From contig CAWDXZ010000005.1 of NCBI GenBank assembly GCA_963806455.1, positions 445,744-509,743 of the forward strand: DNA of 64,000 nt, written 5' to 3'. The stretch is from Bog-756 sp963806455. GTDB lineage: Bacteria > Actinomycetota > Acidimicrobiia > Acidimicrobiales > RAAP-2. Below are positions 1-8,629 of the stretch, in pieces. The notes beneath the pieces are model-generated. The model saw nothing but the letters and a program-made list of their open reading frames with translations. It was not told where the DNA came from and did not search any database. Position numbers and translations under genes: made by a program. How positions within the stretch are numbered: the first letter of the stretch is position 1; each line of letters begins with the position of its first letter.

Positions 1-3000
1 CGTCGGCGTGTCTCTCCACGCCCCCATAACCCCTCGTTGCCGCACCGGCACGGGCTGTCTCGAGGAGCCGGCGTGCCCGCTCGACATCGCCGGGACCCTT
101 GCACCGGAGGAGCATCCGTCCCCACAGGAGGTCCGTTCGGGCGATGGCGAACTGGGCGCCCATCCGGCGACTGATCCCGGCCGATTCGCCGAAGTAGGTC
201 TCCGCCTCGTCGTAGCGACCGAGCACTGAGGCCAGACCGCCGAGGTACATGGCCACCGGCTCGAACGGCATCAGGCCGTTGAAACTCACCTGGCCCCGGA
301 AGGGGGCGAGCAGTTCGTACAGGAGAGCGGCCGGCTCCGGTTCCTCCAGCTCGATCGCGACCTGGGCGTAGGCGATGATGGCCTCGTGCCACCCGATACC
401 GATGGGCAGTGTGAACCCGTCGGCTGCGGCAGCCTTGAGGAGCGCAGCGGCTTCTGCCGGATCCCCCTCGAGATGGCATGCGGCCAGGGCGCCCTTGTAG
501 TTGGGCATGCCGGTCTCGGCGGCAACCGCTTCGACAACCGGGACGAGCTCCCCCAACCGCCCCTGCTGGTGGCGCACGATGACCATCTGAGAGCCATAGA
601 AGGAGAGCGCGTCGGGCTGCCCGCACTCGGTCCCGACCTCCAGTGCCCGGGAGGACAGCTCCTCCGCCCGTTCCGGGTCACCCACGACAAGCGCCTCGGC
701 CGCCTCGTGGAATGCGCTGATCCACATCAGGATCGGCTGTCGGAGCCCTTCGCTCAGCGACTGCATGAGATCGAGACATTCGGCGCCAATCTGGCCGTCG
801 CCGGAATTGATGGCGCTGATTCGCCGATAGACGGCGGCGAAGAACAGGTGATACGGGTCTGCGAGCACCCTCGCCAGCCGCAGGGCCTCGATCGTGTCGG
901 CGACCCGCTCGTCCAGTGTCGGCGGGGCTTCCAGCGGCTGCTCGATCAGGTTCAGGACCTGCACGATGGTGGCGGGATCGGCAAGTCTCCAGGCCATGTC
1001 CTTGGCCTCGGTTGCCAGCCGTCGTCGCTGTTCGAGAGGGCTGCCGTGAGTGAGCTCGTTGCACAAGGTGGCGATCAGGAGCGCCCGGTCGTTGCTGTCC
1101 TCCCGGGGCATGGTGTCGAGGGCCGACTCCAGCATCACCACCTTGTCGATGTCGACGACGCCCAGCGAGGTGAACAAGCCGCGATTGTTGGCCAGAGCGG
1201 CCATCACCAACCGGTCCGTCGACCCGAGGTCCCGAGCCTGGCCGGCGGCATCGAGCAGCGTCTCCCGGAAGCCGACCACCCCCGCCTGGCGCTGCGCCGT
1301 TCCCAGGCCGATGAGAAGATCGACCTTGAGCACGGGATCGGGCGCACGATCCTGGTCGAACAGTTGGAGAGCCTGAGAGAAGTAGCGGACGGCGTCGTCC
1401 GGGGCCAGGGCGGCCAGCGCGGCGTCGGCCGCCTGGCGGGCGTAGTCGATCGCCTTGGACACATCGACAGGCTGGGTGGCGCTGAACCAGTGGTGGGCCA
1501 GCTCGCCCACCCGCGCCCCAGGACGGTCTCCGCACATGTCCTCGAGGGCCTCCCCGACCCGTCGGTGTGCCCTGGCCCGGCGGGTCGGACCCAGGTCCTC
1601 ATAGAGGGTGCGGCGGATGAGCGCATGGGCGAACCGGTAGCGCCCAGGGGACTCCACCTGTTCCCGCACCAGGGCCGCGGCCGCCGCCTGGTCGAGGATC
1701 TCGAGGAGGTCGTCTTCCCCAATCCCGGTCGAGTGCGCCAGGACGTCGAGCTCAAACTCGTGACCTATCACCGATGCCTGCGTCAGCACCCGCTGGGCAT
1801 CCTGACCCAGCCGTCCCACCCGGCCGCCGATCACGACGCGGACGCTGTCGGGGAGTGCGGTGTCGTCGAGTGAGGCGACCGTCTCCCAACGACCACTGGC
1901 ACCTTGATAGATGGCCCCCGTCTCGGCCAGGTGCCGGAGGACCTCGCTCACGAAGAACGGATTACCGTCGGTCTCCCGATAGACCGCATGGGCGAGGCCC
2001 ACACCGTTGCCGTCGAGGGCATGGCCGGCCGCGGCCTCCATGAGGGAGATCACTCCGGTGTCGTCGAGCCCGGTGAGCTCGATCCGGGTGACCCCGCTCT
2101 GCCGGTGGAGCTCGCCCAGGATCGTCAACAGGTCGTGGGAGTAGGACAGCTCGCTGTCGCGATAGGTGCCGAGTACGAGGACTCGCATGGGCTGCTCGGT
2201 GGTGACCAGGTGGCGCAAGAGCACCAGGCTTCCCTTGTCGGCCCACTGCAGGTCATCGAGGACCAGGACCACCGGTTGCTCCTGCGACACCATGGCCAGC
2301 AGGCCGATGACTGCTGCAAACAGGAGATACCGTTCGGTGTCTGCGTCAGTGGCCGTCGGAGGTGGAAGGTCGGGCAACCGGCTGGCTAGGGCCGGGACCA
2401 ATCGGGCCAGTTCAGACCCGTGGGCGTCGACATGGGCAAGCAGCTGCTCTTCGGGGGCGTGAGTGACGAAGTGCCCGAGCGCCTCGGCGAACAGCCGGTA
2501 CGGGATGGCAAGGTCCTCTTGGCAATGACCGAAGAGCACACAAGCACCGTCATCGACGGCGGCCCGAGACGCCTCGGCGACCAGGGTGGTCTTGCCAACT
2601 CCAGCCTCCCCCGAGATGAGCACCACCTCACGACCTTCGGCATGGGTGACTCGTTTCACCGCGGCCGACAGCACTTCGAGCTCCGGCTCGCGACCGACCA
2701 CTCCCACGGTCGGCCCGCTGGCGAGGCGTGCGGGTACGGGAACCGGGCCGGCGGCAGACCCCCTGACCGGCTCCCAGGAGACCTCCACGGTCTCCACCGG
2801 GTCCGGAAGGCCCTTCAGCGGCAGCGGGCCGACCTCACTGACCAGGTGGCGGCTCCGTCGACCGGCCATGGCCCGGACCACGTCCGCCGCCAGGATCTGG
2901 CCGCCCTGGCAGACCGCACACAGCCGGGCCGCCTCGATGATCGGGTCGCCGAAGTAATCGTCATCCTCCCGGGTCACCTCGCCGCCGCTCAGCCCGATCC

Positions 3001-3277
3001 GAAGGCCCATCGAGTGCTCCTGGTGCCGGTTGTCCCGCTCGACCCCCTGCTGCATGGCCACCGCGCAGGACATGGCCGAGGAGGCCGAGGAGAACACCAC
3101 CATCAGCCCGTCACCCAGGTTCTTCACCTCGGTGCCCGCCGTCTCGGCGATGGCCTGTCTCAGGACCGAGAAGTGCCTGCGACGTGCATCGTCGGCCGCG
3201 TCCGGCGACAGGCGTTGGGACAACTCCGTCGATCCCACCACGTCAGTGAACAGCACCGCCACGTTCTCGATGGCCAT
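1..3277 (-). CDS. Class III cyclase-AAA ATPase-TPR regulator (3' end beyond window)
   Basis: One uninterrupted minus-strand frame runs from the ATG at 3277 past the left edge, giving over 1,090 residues. Residues 1-165 form a class III nucleotide cyclase domain (VLFTDVVGST with metal Asp12, GDGLMVVF with Asp56). A STAND/AAA module follows, with Walker A GEAGVGKTTL near residue 223 and Walker B VLVLDDLQWAD near 338. The rest is helical, TPR-like and rich in Ala and Leu. This is the architecture of large actinobacterial cyclase-ATPase regulators. Odd point: where active cyclases carry the transition-state Asn (N-x3-R), this protein reads IIEAARLC, so the Asn seems absent and the domain may sense nucleotide rather than make it. 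No C-terminal HTH is visible before the window ends. Confidence is high for the family and low for activity. Confidence 0.9.
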   Translation of the reverse strand, partial: MAIENVAVLFTDVVGSTELSQRLSPDAADDARRRHFSVLRQAIAETAGTEVKNLGDGLMVVFSSASSAMSCAVAMQQGVERDNRHQEHSMGLRIGLSGGEVTREDDDYFGDPIIEAARLCAVCQGGQILAADVVRAMAGRRSRHLVSEVGPLPLKGLPDPVETVEVSWEPVRGSAAGPVPVPARLASGPTVGVVGREPELEVLSAAVKRVTHAEGREVVLISGEAGVGKTTLVAEASRAAVDDGACVLFGHCQEDLAIPYRLFAEALGHFVTHAPEEQLLAHVDAHGSELARLVPALASRLPDLPPPTATDADTERYLLFAAVIGLLAMVSQEQPVVLVLDDLQWADKGSLVLLRHLVTTEQPMRVLVLGTYRDSELSYSHDLLTILGELHRQSGVTRIELTGLDDTGVISLMEAAAGHALDGNGVGLAHAVYRETDGNPFFVSEVLRHLAETGAIYQGASGRWETVASLDDTALPDSVRVVIGGRVGRLGQDAQRVLTQASVIGHEFELDVLAHSTGIGEDDLLEILDQAAAAALVREQVESPGRYRFAHALIRRTLYEDLGPTRRARAHRRVGEALEDMCGDRPGARVGELAHHWFSATQPVDVSKAIDYARQAADAALAALAPDDAVRYFSQALQLFDQDRAPDPVLKVDLLIGLGTAQRQAGVVGFRETLLDAAGQARDLGSTDRLVMAALANNRGLFTSLGVVDIDKVVMLESALDTMPREDSNDRALLIATLCNELTHGSPLEQRRRLATEAKDMAWRLADPATIVQVLNLIEQPLEAPPTLDERVADTIEALRLARVLADPYHLFFAAVYRRISAINSGDGQIGAECLDLMQSLSEGLRQPILMWISAFHEAAEALVVGDPERAEELSSRALEVGTECGQPDALSFYGSQMVIVRHQQGRLGELVPVVEAVAAETGMPNYKGALAACHLEGDPAEAAALLKAAAADGFTLPIGIGWHEAIIAYAQVAIELEEPEPAALLYELLAPFRGQVSFNGLMPFEPVAMYLGGLASVLGRYDEAETYFGESAGISRRMGAQFAIARTDLLWGRMLLRCKGPGDVERARRLLETARAGAATRGYGGVERHAD

Positions 3278-3402
3278 CCGCGCACTCCCTTCCGCCGGGT
3301 GCGGCACAAACCCTAGCGCCGATCGTCGCTGTGCCCCGCACGAGGAACCGGTGGCGCCGGGGCCACTCGGTGACCTGGGCTCGCAGCCCCCGGGCCGTCA
3401 GG

Positions 3403-3705
3403 TCAAGCGCCGGTCGCCCGGGCGCCGGGGTGGAGACGGCGGAAGAGACGGGCGGTGTAGCCAACGAGGGTCACATCGTTCAGTGTCCGGGCTGACGCAC
3501 TCCGTGGGAGGTTCATGAGCGGTCCGAGCTCACCGAAATAGCTGCCCGGGGTGGCGACGCCGAGGTGCTCCTCGGTTCCGTCGTCCCTGGTCCGAAAGAT
3601 CTCGACGTTCCCGGACGTCACCACGTAGACGAGGTCGCTGGGGTCCCCCTGGGTGAACAGCACCTGGCCGGTGGTCAACACCACCTCTTGGGGCTCCCTC
3701 GGGGA
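3403..3705 (-). pseudogene. Cyclic-nucleotide-binding domain fragment (5' truncated)
   Basis: About 95 residues match a Crp-type cNMP-binding beta-roll: GQVLFTQGDPSDLVYVV, then the phosphate-binding-cassette-like stretch YFGELGPLMNLPRSASA. The frame opens only at a GTG at 3684 inside the beta-roll. The first helices are missing and there is no C-terminal HTH. Upstream the sequence switches, out of frame, into a dehydrogenase fragment. It lies 125 bp before the cyclase-ATPase gene on the same strand, so it may once have belonged to that signalling locus. Probably a remnant. It could still be expressed as a small protein, but no convincing ribosome site was seen. Confidence 0.6.
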
Positions 3706-4045
3706 GCGCGTCGACCAAGGCCGCAGACCCGGACATGGCGGCGATCCGGGCCATCCCGGACGGCCCCACCGTCGAGCACTGGAGCCAGGTCGAATCCGGC
3801 CCCAGCGACTCGACGAGGGCCGGCTCCAGCTCGAGCACCGCGTCCACGTCGAAGACCATGGTGATGGTGACGTCCGCCGCCGTCACGGCCTCACCCACCG
3901 AACCCGTGACCGAGATGCCGTCCCCCGCCAGCTGCTCCGCCTTCGCCCGGCTGCGGTTCCACACCACCACCTCCATACCGGCCCGCTGGAGTGCCTTCGA
4001 CATCCCCGATCCCATGGTCCCGGTTCCCAGCACTGCAATTCGCAT
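3700..4045 (-). pseudogene. NAD-binding beta-hydroxyacid dehydrogenase, N-terminal fragment
   Basis: Starts at the ATG at 4045 (MRIAVLGTGTMGSGMSKAL), a classical Rossmann GxGxxG opening of the 3-hydroxyisobutyrate/6-phosphogluconate dehydrogenase superfamily. It continues through VVVWNRSRAKAEQL and the substrate-side strand ending VDALPEGAP near residue 115. Family members run to about 290 residues, with a catalytic Lys in the C-terminal helical domain. Here homology stops at about 3700, and the frame reads low-complexity sequence to a stop at 3530 while the cNMP-binding fragment lies in another frame. The catalytic domain is missing, so it is unlikely to be functional. Confidence 0.7.
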
Positions 4046-4095
4046 CGAGCTACCTCCTCGGCTTCGTTCCCCCCAGCTGTACCAGCAGTCTGCTG

Positions 4096-4902
4096 CTAGC
4101 AGGTCGTCGAGTCCGGCGAGCTGCCTGGTCCGACTTCGGGGTCCTCGACGATCCCCTGAGAGGTGGACCGGAGGATGGCCCCGAGGTGCACGACGTACCA
4201 CTCCCCCCGCCACGAGATGAGCGAGGCGATGCCGAAGGAGTGCACCTGGCCGTCCTCTTGGTAGACGACCCGGGCGTTGGCGACCTCGTAGTATCCGACC
4301 CGGTTGTCGCACACCCCGGGCGGGATCCAGTGACCGTACTGCTCCGGGACGTTGACCGCCACCAGGCTGGCCGATCCGGCGTCCGGCCCGAGCGCGGCGT
4401 GGGCGGCATCCAGATCAGCAGAGAAATCGGCAAACAGACGGCTGGTGAAGTCGGATGCCGGGTCGCCGATGGTCTTGAGCTGGAGGTAGGCCCCCTCGGG
4501 GAAGAAGGCTGGCCGGGCAGTGTCGGGCGATCCCGAGACCACCCCCTGCCACAGGGCGGTCATCTCCGTCTGGAACTGGGGCGAGGTGGGCGCCGGGAAG
4601 GCGCCGGTCTGGGGCAGGCTCCCGGGGTCGGTGGTCGTAGGGGGCGGCGTCGTGGTGGGAGGTTGCGTCGTGACCACGATTGGGGACGCGGTGACGGGCA
4701 CCCGTGGGGCGCTCGTCCTTCCCACGGCGGCGGGCCGGCTGGGCGAAATGGCGGTCAGCACGACGGCGGTCGCGGCCCCGCCGGCGATGATGCACGCGGC
4801 CCCGACGGCCACCACAAGACGCCCAGTCCGCCGACGGCGGTGGCGACCGCCTGGGCGGACGATGGGATCGGGCGGGGACGCGGGCGGCTGGAAGGGGGGC
4901 AT
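4096..4902 (-). CDS. Membrane-anchored extracytoplasmic protein, unknown function
   Basis: 268 residues. A basic, proline-rich cytoplasmic N-terminus (about 1-27) is followed by one transmembrane helix (about 28-50, LVVAVGAACIIAGGAATAVV), a Pro/Thr-rich linker (about 75-100, TTTPPPTTTD) and a folded domain to the end. The C-terminal part (VGYYEVANARVVYQEDG, WYVVHLGAIL) resembles the NTF2-like or DUF4878-type domains often found after such anchors, but I cannot name the family. It probably sits on the outer face of the membrane. It ends 50 bp upstream of the dehydrogenase fragment on the same strand and is divergent from the lipoprotein gene at 4991. Confidence 0.75.
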   Translation of the reverse strand: MPPFQPPASPPDPIVRPGGRHRRRRTGRLVVAVGAACIIAGGAATAVVLTAISPSRPAAVGRTSAPRVPVTASPIVVTTQPPTTTPPPTTTDPGSLPQTGAFPAPTSPQFQTEMTALWQGVVSGSPDTARPAFFPEGAYLQLKTIGDPASDFTSRLFADFSADLDAAHAALGPDAGSASLVAVNVPEQYGHWIPPGVCDNRVGYYEVANARVVYQEDGQVHSFGIASLISWRGEWYVVHLGAILRSTSQGIVEDPEVGPGSSPDSTTC

Positions 4903-4990
4903 CGGACAGCCGCCATGGTAGGAGACCCGCCGGCCGGTCGAGCCGCGACGGCCGGCACGAGCGGGCCCTGGTGCTCTCTAGTCTGAGCGG

Positions 4991-6055
4991 GTGCGGTCTC
5001 CCCACCCCCGACCCCGCCCGTGGCCGGCGGCGTCGGGGGTGGTGGTTCTCGCCACGGCACTTCTCGCTGCATGCGGGACGGGATCGGGCACGGGTGGCCC
5101 GCGGCCACCGGTGGGGTCGGCCGCGGCCTCCGCGGCCACCGGGCAGGTCCCGACCACCATCCGGGCCCCGTCCCATCTGTCCGTCCCGCAGCCGTTGGCC
5201 CCCTTCGGCGGGGCGACGACCGGCGGCCAGGGGAGCTGGTCGCCGGTCGGCCGCCTGGTGGAGGGCCGACCGGCGGTCTACGAGACGACGCTCGTCCCTC
5301 CCGGTGGCGGCCAACCCGCCGGGATCGCCTGGATGGACACCCGACTGCTCACCGCCCAGCTCTATTCCGGCTCGATCAGCCCGGGCGGTGGCCCCTACCG
5401 CTACACCGCCCCCGTCCAGCCCGCCCAGGCGTCCTCCCTCGTCGCCGCGTTCAACGGCGGGTTCAAGTTGGACGCGGCCGGGGGCGGCTACTACACCGAG
5501 GGCCGGCTGATCGACCCACTCGTCACCGGCGCGGCATCGTTCGTGATCTACGCCGACGGCTCGGTCACGGTCGGAGCGTGGGGCCGAGACGTGGCCATGA
5601 CCCCGAACGTGATCGCCGTCCGGCAGAACCTCGTGCCCCTGGTGACCGGCGGTCACCCGACCCCCCAGGCGGCCGGGGCCGACTGGCAGTCGTGGGGATC
5701 GACGTGCGGCGCCACCTCGTGTGCCCCGAGCGTGCCGGGCATCGAGCAGCAGTGGCGGTCCGGCGTCGGGGTCACTTCGGCCGGGGCCATCGTCTACGTC
5801 GCCGGGCCGGCACTGGACCCCCTCCAGCTGGCTCAGATCCTGGTCCGGGCCGGTGCCGTCCGCGGGATGCAGCTCGACATCAATCCGAACTGGACCGTCC
5901 TCGTCACCTACGACCCGCCCGTTCCGAACGGTCCGGCCGCTCCGTCCAACGGCAGAAAGCTGCTCGACACGTTCGAGCAGGGCCCCGCCACCTTCTTCGA
6001 CCCCACGTGGGCGCGGGACTTCATCACCCTGTCGGCCCGATCGGCAGGCCCTTGA
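4991..6055 (+). CDS. Secreted lipoprotein, phosphodiester-glycosidase-like (NAGPA/DUF2233 type)
   Basis: 354 residues from a GTG start. The N-terminus is a lipoprotein signal ending in lipobox LLAAC at about residue 28, so the protein is probably lipid-anchored outside the cell. The mature part carries features of the NAGPA-type phosphodiester glycosidase fold: an AAFNGGFKL motif near residue 155, a FVIYADGSVTVG strand and a late LDINPNWTVLVTY segment. Family members hydrolyse GlcNAc-1-phosphodiester linkages or process surface glycopolymers; the substrate here is unknown. The next gene, a GH76-like hydrolase, starts 13 bp downstream on the same strand, so the pair may be co-transcribed for cell-envelope or extracellular glycan processing (inference). 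Confidence 0.75.
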   Translation: MRSPHPRPRPWPAASGVVVLATALLAACGTGSGTGGPRPPVGSAAASAATGQVPTTIRAPSHLSVPQPLAPFGGATTGGQGSWSPVGRLVEGRPAVYETTLVPPGGGQPAGIAWMDTRLLTAQLYSGSISPGGGPYRYTAPVQPAQASSLVAAFNGGFKLDAAGGGYYTEGRLIDPLVTGAASFVIYADGSVTVGAWGRDVAMTPNVIAVRQNLVPLVTGGHPTPQAAGADWQSWGSTCGATSCAPSVPGIEQQWRSGVGVTSAGAIVYVAGPALDPLQLAQILVRAGAVRGMQLDINPNWTVLVTYDPPVPNGPAAPSNGRKLLDTFEQGPATFFDPTWARDFITLSARSAGP

Positions 6056-6068
6056 CCGACGGGTAGCC

Positions 6069-7229
6069 GTGAGACCCCGATGGCAGACTGAGCACACGGC
6101 ACCCCCATGGAGTCAGAGACACGCCGCGGCGCGCCGCACCTCCGGCAATGGTGCGCGCCGCGCTGCCGGGTTCGACCGCCTTGCCGCATCCCGTGCCGGA
6201 GCGACGTTCGCCACCATTACCGGTCAGCGGGTCTACGACCGGAGGCATCACCTGTTCGGCCGACGGACCGCCCGGTCCATATGGCGGTACGAGGAGCTGT
6301 GGCCGTTCTGCAACGCGTGGGCCGCCATCTGCGCCCTCTCCTCGTTGCCCGACCAAGCGGCGGCATCCGCCGTCGCGTCCGACCTCCTGGACGGGGTCGG
6401 GCACTACGCCCGCCCGTCGACTCAGGACGGGAACGAGACGACACCCATCGGCTTCGGAGTCTCGGTGGTGTCCCGACTGCCTGTGAAGCGAGATGTCTTC
6501 TTCGACGACAACGCATGGTTGGGCTTGGCGATGCTGCATCAGCACCGACTGACAGGGAACCCACGGCTCCTCGCCTTGGCCCAACGCGTCTTCACCTTCA
6601 TCACGTCGGGCTGGTCTGTGGACCCTTCCTGGGCTCACCCCGGGGGCGTCAGGTGGAAATCGAACCCCTCGAGCGTCTCCCGCCATACCTGTTCGAATGC
6701 GCCGGCCGCCCAATTGGCGGCCGGGCTCTACGAGACCACCCAGGATCCGCGTCTGTGCCGCTGGTCGGTCCGCATCTACGACTGGGTCCGGTCCGCGTTG
6801 CGGCGAACCGGCAACCTGTACGTCGACAACCTGCTCCCTGACGGCACCCTCGATCAGACCCTCTGGTCCTACAACCAGGGGACCATGATCGGGGCGGGGA
6901 CCCAGCTGTACCGGGCGACCGGCGAGCGGCAGTATCTGGATCAGTCGGTCGCCTCTGCGGAGGCCTCGGTTCGGGAGTTCTCCGTGCCGGCGCTCGTGCA
7001 ACAGGAGCCGGCGTTCAATGCCATCTACTTCCGCAATCTGCTGCTGCTGGACCAGGTGGCGCCGAACTCCACCTACCGCGACCTCGTCCGCGCCTACGGA
7101 GAGGCCATGTGGGTAGGCCGGCGTGACGCCAGGTCGGGATTGTTCAGGGGAGAAGGTTCGCTCCTCGACAATTCGGCATCCATGCTCGGGATCTACGCCC
7201 TACTGGCTGGGGCTCAGCCCCGTCCGTAG
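6069..7229 (+). CDS. Glycoside hydrolase family 76-like protein (alpha-1,6-mannanase type)
   Basis: About 386 residues from the GTG at 6069. The open frame extends further upstream but overlaps the lipoprotein gene, so this start is preferred. GH76 hallmarks are RYEELWPFCNAWAA early, the catalytic-type aspartate pair in FFDDNAWLGLAML (about residues 143-155), and the late LWSYNQGTMIGAG and LLDNSASMLGIYAL segments. The fold is an (alpha/alpha)6 barrel. Known members cut alpha-1,6-mannan, which occurs in actinobacterial lipomannan and in fungal walls. No clear signal peptide is visible, so it may act in the cytoplasm or the N-terminus may be misassigned. Its last 30 bp overlap the convergent glycosyltransferase gene. 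Confidence 0.82.
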   Translation: MRPRWQTEHTAPPWSQRHAAARRTSGNGARRAAGFDRLAASRAGATFATITGQRVYDRRHHLFGRRTARSIWRYEELWPFCNAWAAICALSSLPDQAAASAVASDLLDGVGHYARPSTQDGNETTPIGFGVSVVSRLPVKRDVFFDDNAWLGLAMLHQHRLTGNPRLLALAQRVFTFITSGWSVDPSWAHPGGVRWKSNPSSVSRHTCSNAPAAQLAAGLYETTQDPRLCRWSVRIYDWVRSALRRTGNLYVDNLLPDGTLDQTLWSYNQGTMIGAGTQLYRATGERQYLDQSVASAEASVREFSVPALVQQEPAFNAIYFRNLLLLDQVAPNSTYRDLVRAYGEAMWVGRRDARSGLFRGEGSLLDNSASMLGIYALLAGAQPRP

Positions 7230-8045
7230 GTGCGGGGCACTGCATCGTCCGCCCGCCCCGGGTGTCAGCCTTGGCGGCGTCGGGCACGGGGCCAGATCCT
7301 GTTCGATGCGGCTCAGGGCATGAGCGAATCCCCGTGGCGCCCGACCGTTGCGTCTGGCGCTCGTCGCCACCGGTGCGGACCGGTCGTAGTGGGTCCGGGC
7401 CCCGATTCCGGCGGCCGCCTCGATCAGCGAACGGTCCTCACCCGAGGCGAGGTCCTCGAACCCCCCGACGTCCAGATAGGTCCGGCCGTTCACTCCGAGG
7501 CTGGCCCCGTGCGCCCACCGCCGTTCGGATCCGTAGTGCTCGCCCCAAGCCGCCGCAGTCCCGTCACGCCACTGCATCCAATCCAGAACGGCGACCGAGC
7601 CGGACCACAGGTCGACCCCTCGCTCGTGGTCCGCCACCTGCTGCGACAGCCAGTGCTCGGGCACGGTTGAATCGGCATCGGTGGTGGCGAGCCAGATGTG
7701 TTCGGCCGCAATTCCCTCGAATGAATGCAGGGCGACGGCGCATCCCGCTCGCCGGGCCGAACCGACACTGCCCGCATCGATGGCGACGACGGTAGCCGAC
7801 TGGATCGGCGCCGGTCGCCCCTCCGATCTGGTTGTCCGACGCCGCCTCCACCGCCGGACCACCTTCTCGCTGGTATCCCGACAGTCGTCGAGCACGACGA
7901 CCAAGTGACAGAGGAGGTCCCCAGCCACCCGCGCGGCTGCCGTATCGAGGGCAAGGAGCGCCGAGCGCAGGAGACGCTCCTCGTCGTGCACAGGGACCAC
8001 GATTCCCACCGCCTGAGTCCGATGAGGAACGGTGAACCGGGTCAT
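7200..8045 (-). CDS. Family 2-like glycosyltransferase (GT-A fold)
   Basis: 281 residues starting at the ATG at 8045, which forms an ATGA overlap with the stop of the upstream methyltransferase. That overlap is why this start is chosen over one five codons upstream. The N-terminus AVGIVVPVHDEERLL is the nucleotide-sugar binding strand of GT-A enzymes. WLATTDADSTVP (about residue 120) holds the DxD metal motif, and GGFEDLASGEDRSLI resembles the acceptor-side ED motif. No transmembrane segments, so probably cytosolic or peripheral. It is the last gene of the run acyl-CoA dehydrogenase, methyltransferase, GT2, which suggests tailoring of a small glycan or glycolipid. Confidence 0.85.
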   Translation of the reverse strand: MTRFTVPHRTQAVGIVVPVHDEERLLRSALLALDTAAARVAGDLLCHLVVVLDDCRDTSEKVVRRWRRRRTTRSEGRPAPIQSATVVAIDAGSVGSARRAGCAVALHSFEGIAAEHIWLATTDADSTVPEHWLSQQVADHERGVDLWSGSVAVLDWMQWRDGTAAAWGEHYGSERRWAHGASLGVNGRTYLDVGGFEDLASGEDRSLIEAAAGIGARTHYDRSAPVATSARRNGRAPRGFAHALSRIEQDLAPCPTPPRLTPGAGGRCSAPHLRTGLSPSQ

Positions 8046-8611
8046 GACAGTCTCCTCCATACGTCGAGAACGAACTCGGCGTCGAGATGGTGCACGACCG
8101 GGAGGAGACCCGAGGTGGAGTCGATGATCCGGTGGGCACCGTCACCGGTGAGCGGATAGTTGGTCCCTCCCCGCCAATGGACCGCGACGACGGTTGCGCC
8201 GCCAGCAGTCGAGTCGAGAAGCCTGGCAACCACGTCACCGAGCGCCTCCTCGTCGAAGTAGTAGGCGATCTCACTCAGCACGACGAGGTCGAACGGTCCA
8301 CTCGGCCAGGCCTCAGGAATTGCGGCGCAGTCGAAGGTGACATGTCGGAACCCGGCCAGCCGCTTCCGGGCCCGAGTCAGCGCGCTCGGAACGATGTCCG
8401 TCGCCAGAAGGCGGTCGCAACGTTGGGCCAACAGCGACGTCAGCACGCCGACGGAACAGCCGGGCTCGAATGCGGACGAGTACCGCGGTTCGGGTAAGGA
8501 TGCCGCGGTCACCGAGTACTTCCGTGCCTCGTACCACCGGGTCTCGAAACCCCAAGGATCGGGATCGGTGTCGTACAGGGCGTCGAAGTAGTCGCGGTGG
8601 AAGGAGGTCAT
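8042..8611 (-). CDS. SAM-dependent methyltransferase, NodS-like
   Basis: 189 residues. The opening FHRDYFDALYDTDPDPWGF and YEARKYSVT are typical of NodS-type methyltransferases, followed by motif I FEPGCSVGVLTSLLA (about residues 47-61) and the acidic DIVPSALTRAR. Motif IV reads FDLVVLSEIAYYF. NodS itself N-methylates the de-acetylated glucosamine of Nod factors; the acceptor here is unknown. Start at the ATG at 8611, 18 bp after the dehydrogenase stop; the stop overlaps the glycosyltransferase start by 4 bp, implying translational coupling. Length matches the family. Confidence 0.85.
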   Translation of the reverse strand: MTSFHRDYFDALYDTDPDPWGFETRWYEARKYSVTAASLPEPRYSSAFEPGCSVGVLTSLLAQRCDRLLATDIVPSALTRARKRLAGFRHVTFDCAAIPEAWPSGPFDLVVLSEIAYYFDEEALGDVVARLLDSTAGGATVVAVHWRGGTNYPLTGDGAHRIIDSTSGLLPVVHHLDAEFVLDVWRRLS

Positions 8612-8629
8612 CGGATCCGCTTCAAGTGG

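Noticed and set aside
386..1873. 495-codon plus-strand open frame
   Set aside because: Antisense shadow of the cyclase-ATPase gene; composition is Gly/Arg/Val-rich with no domain.
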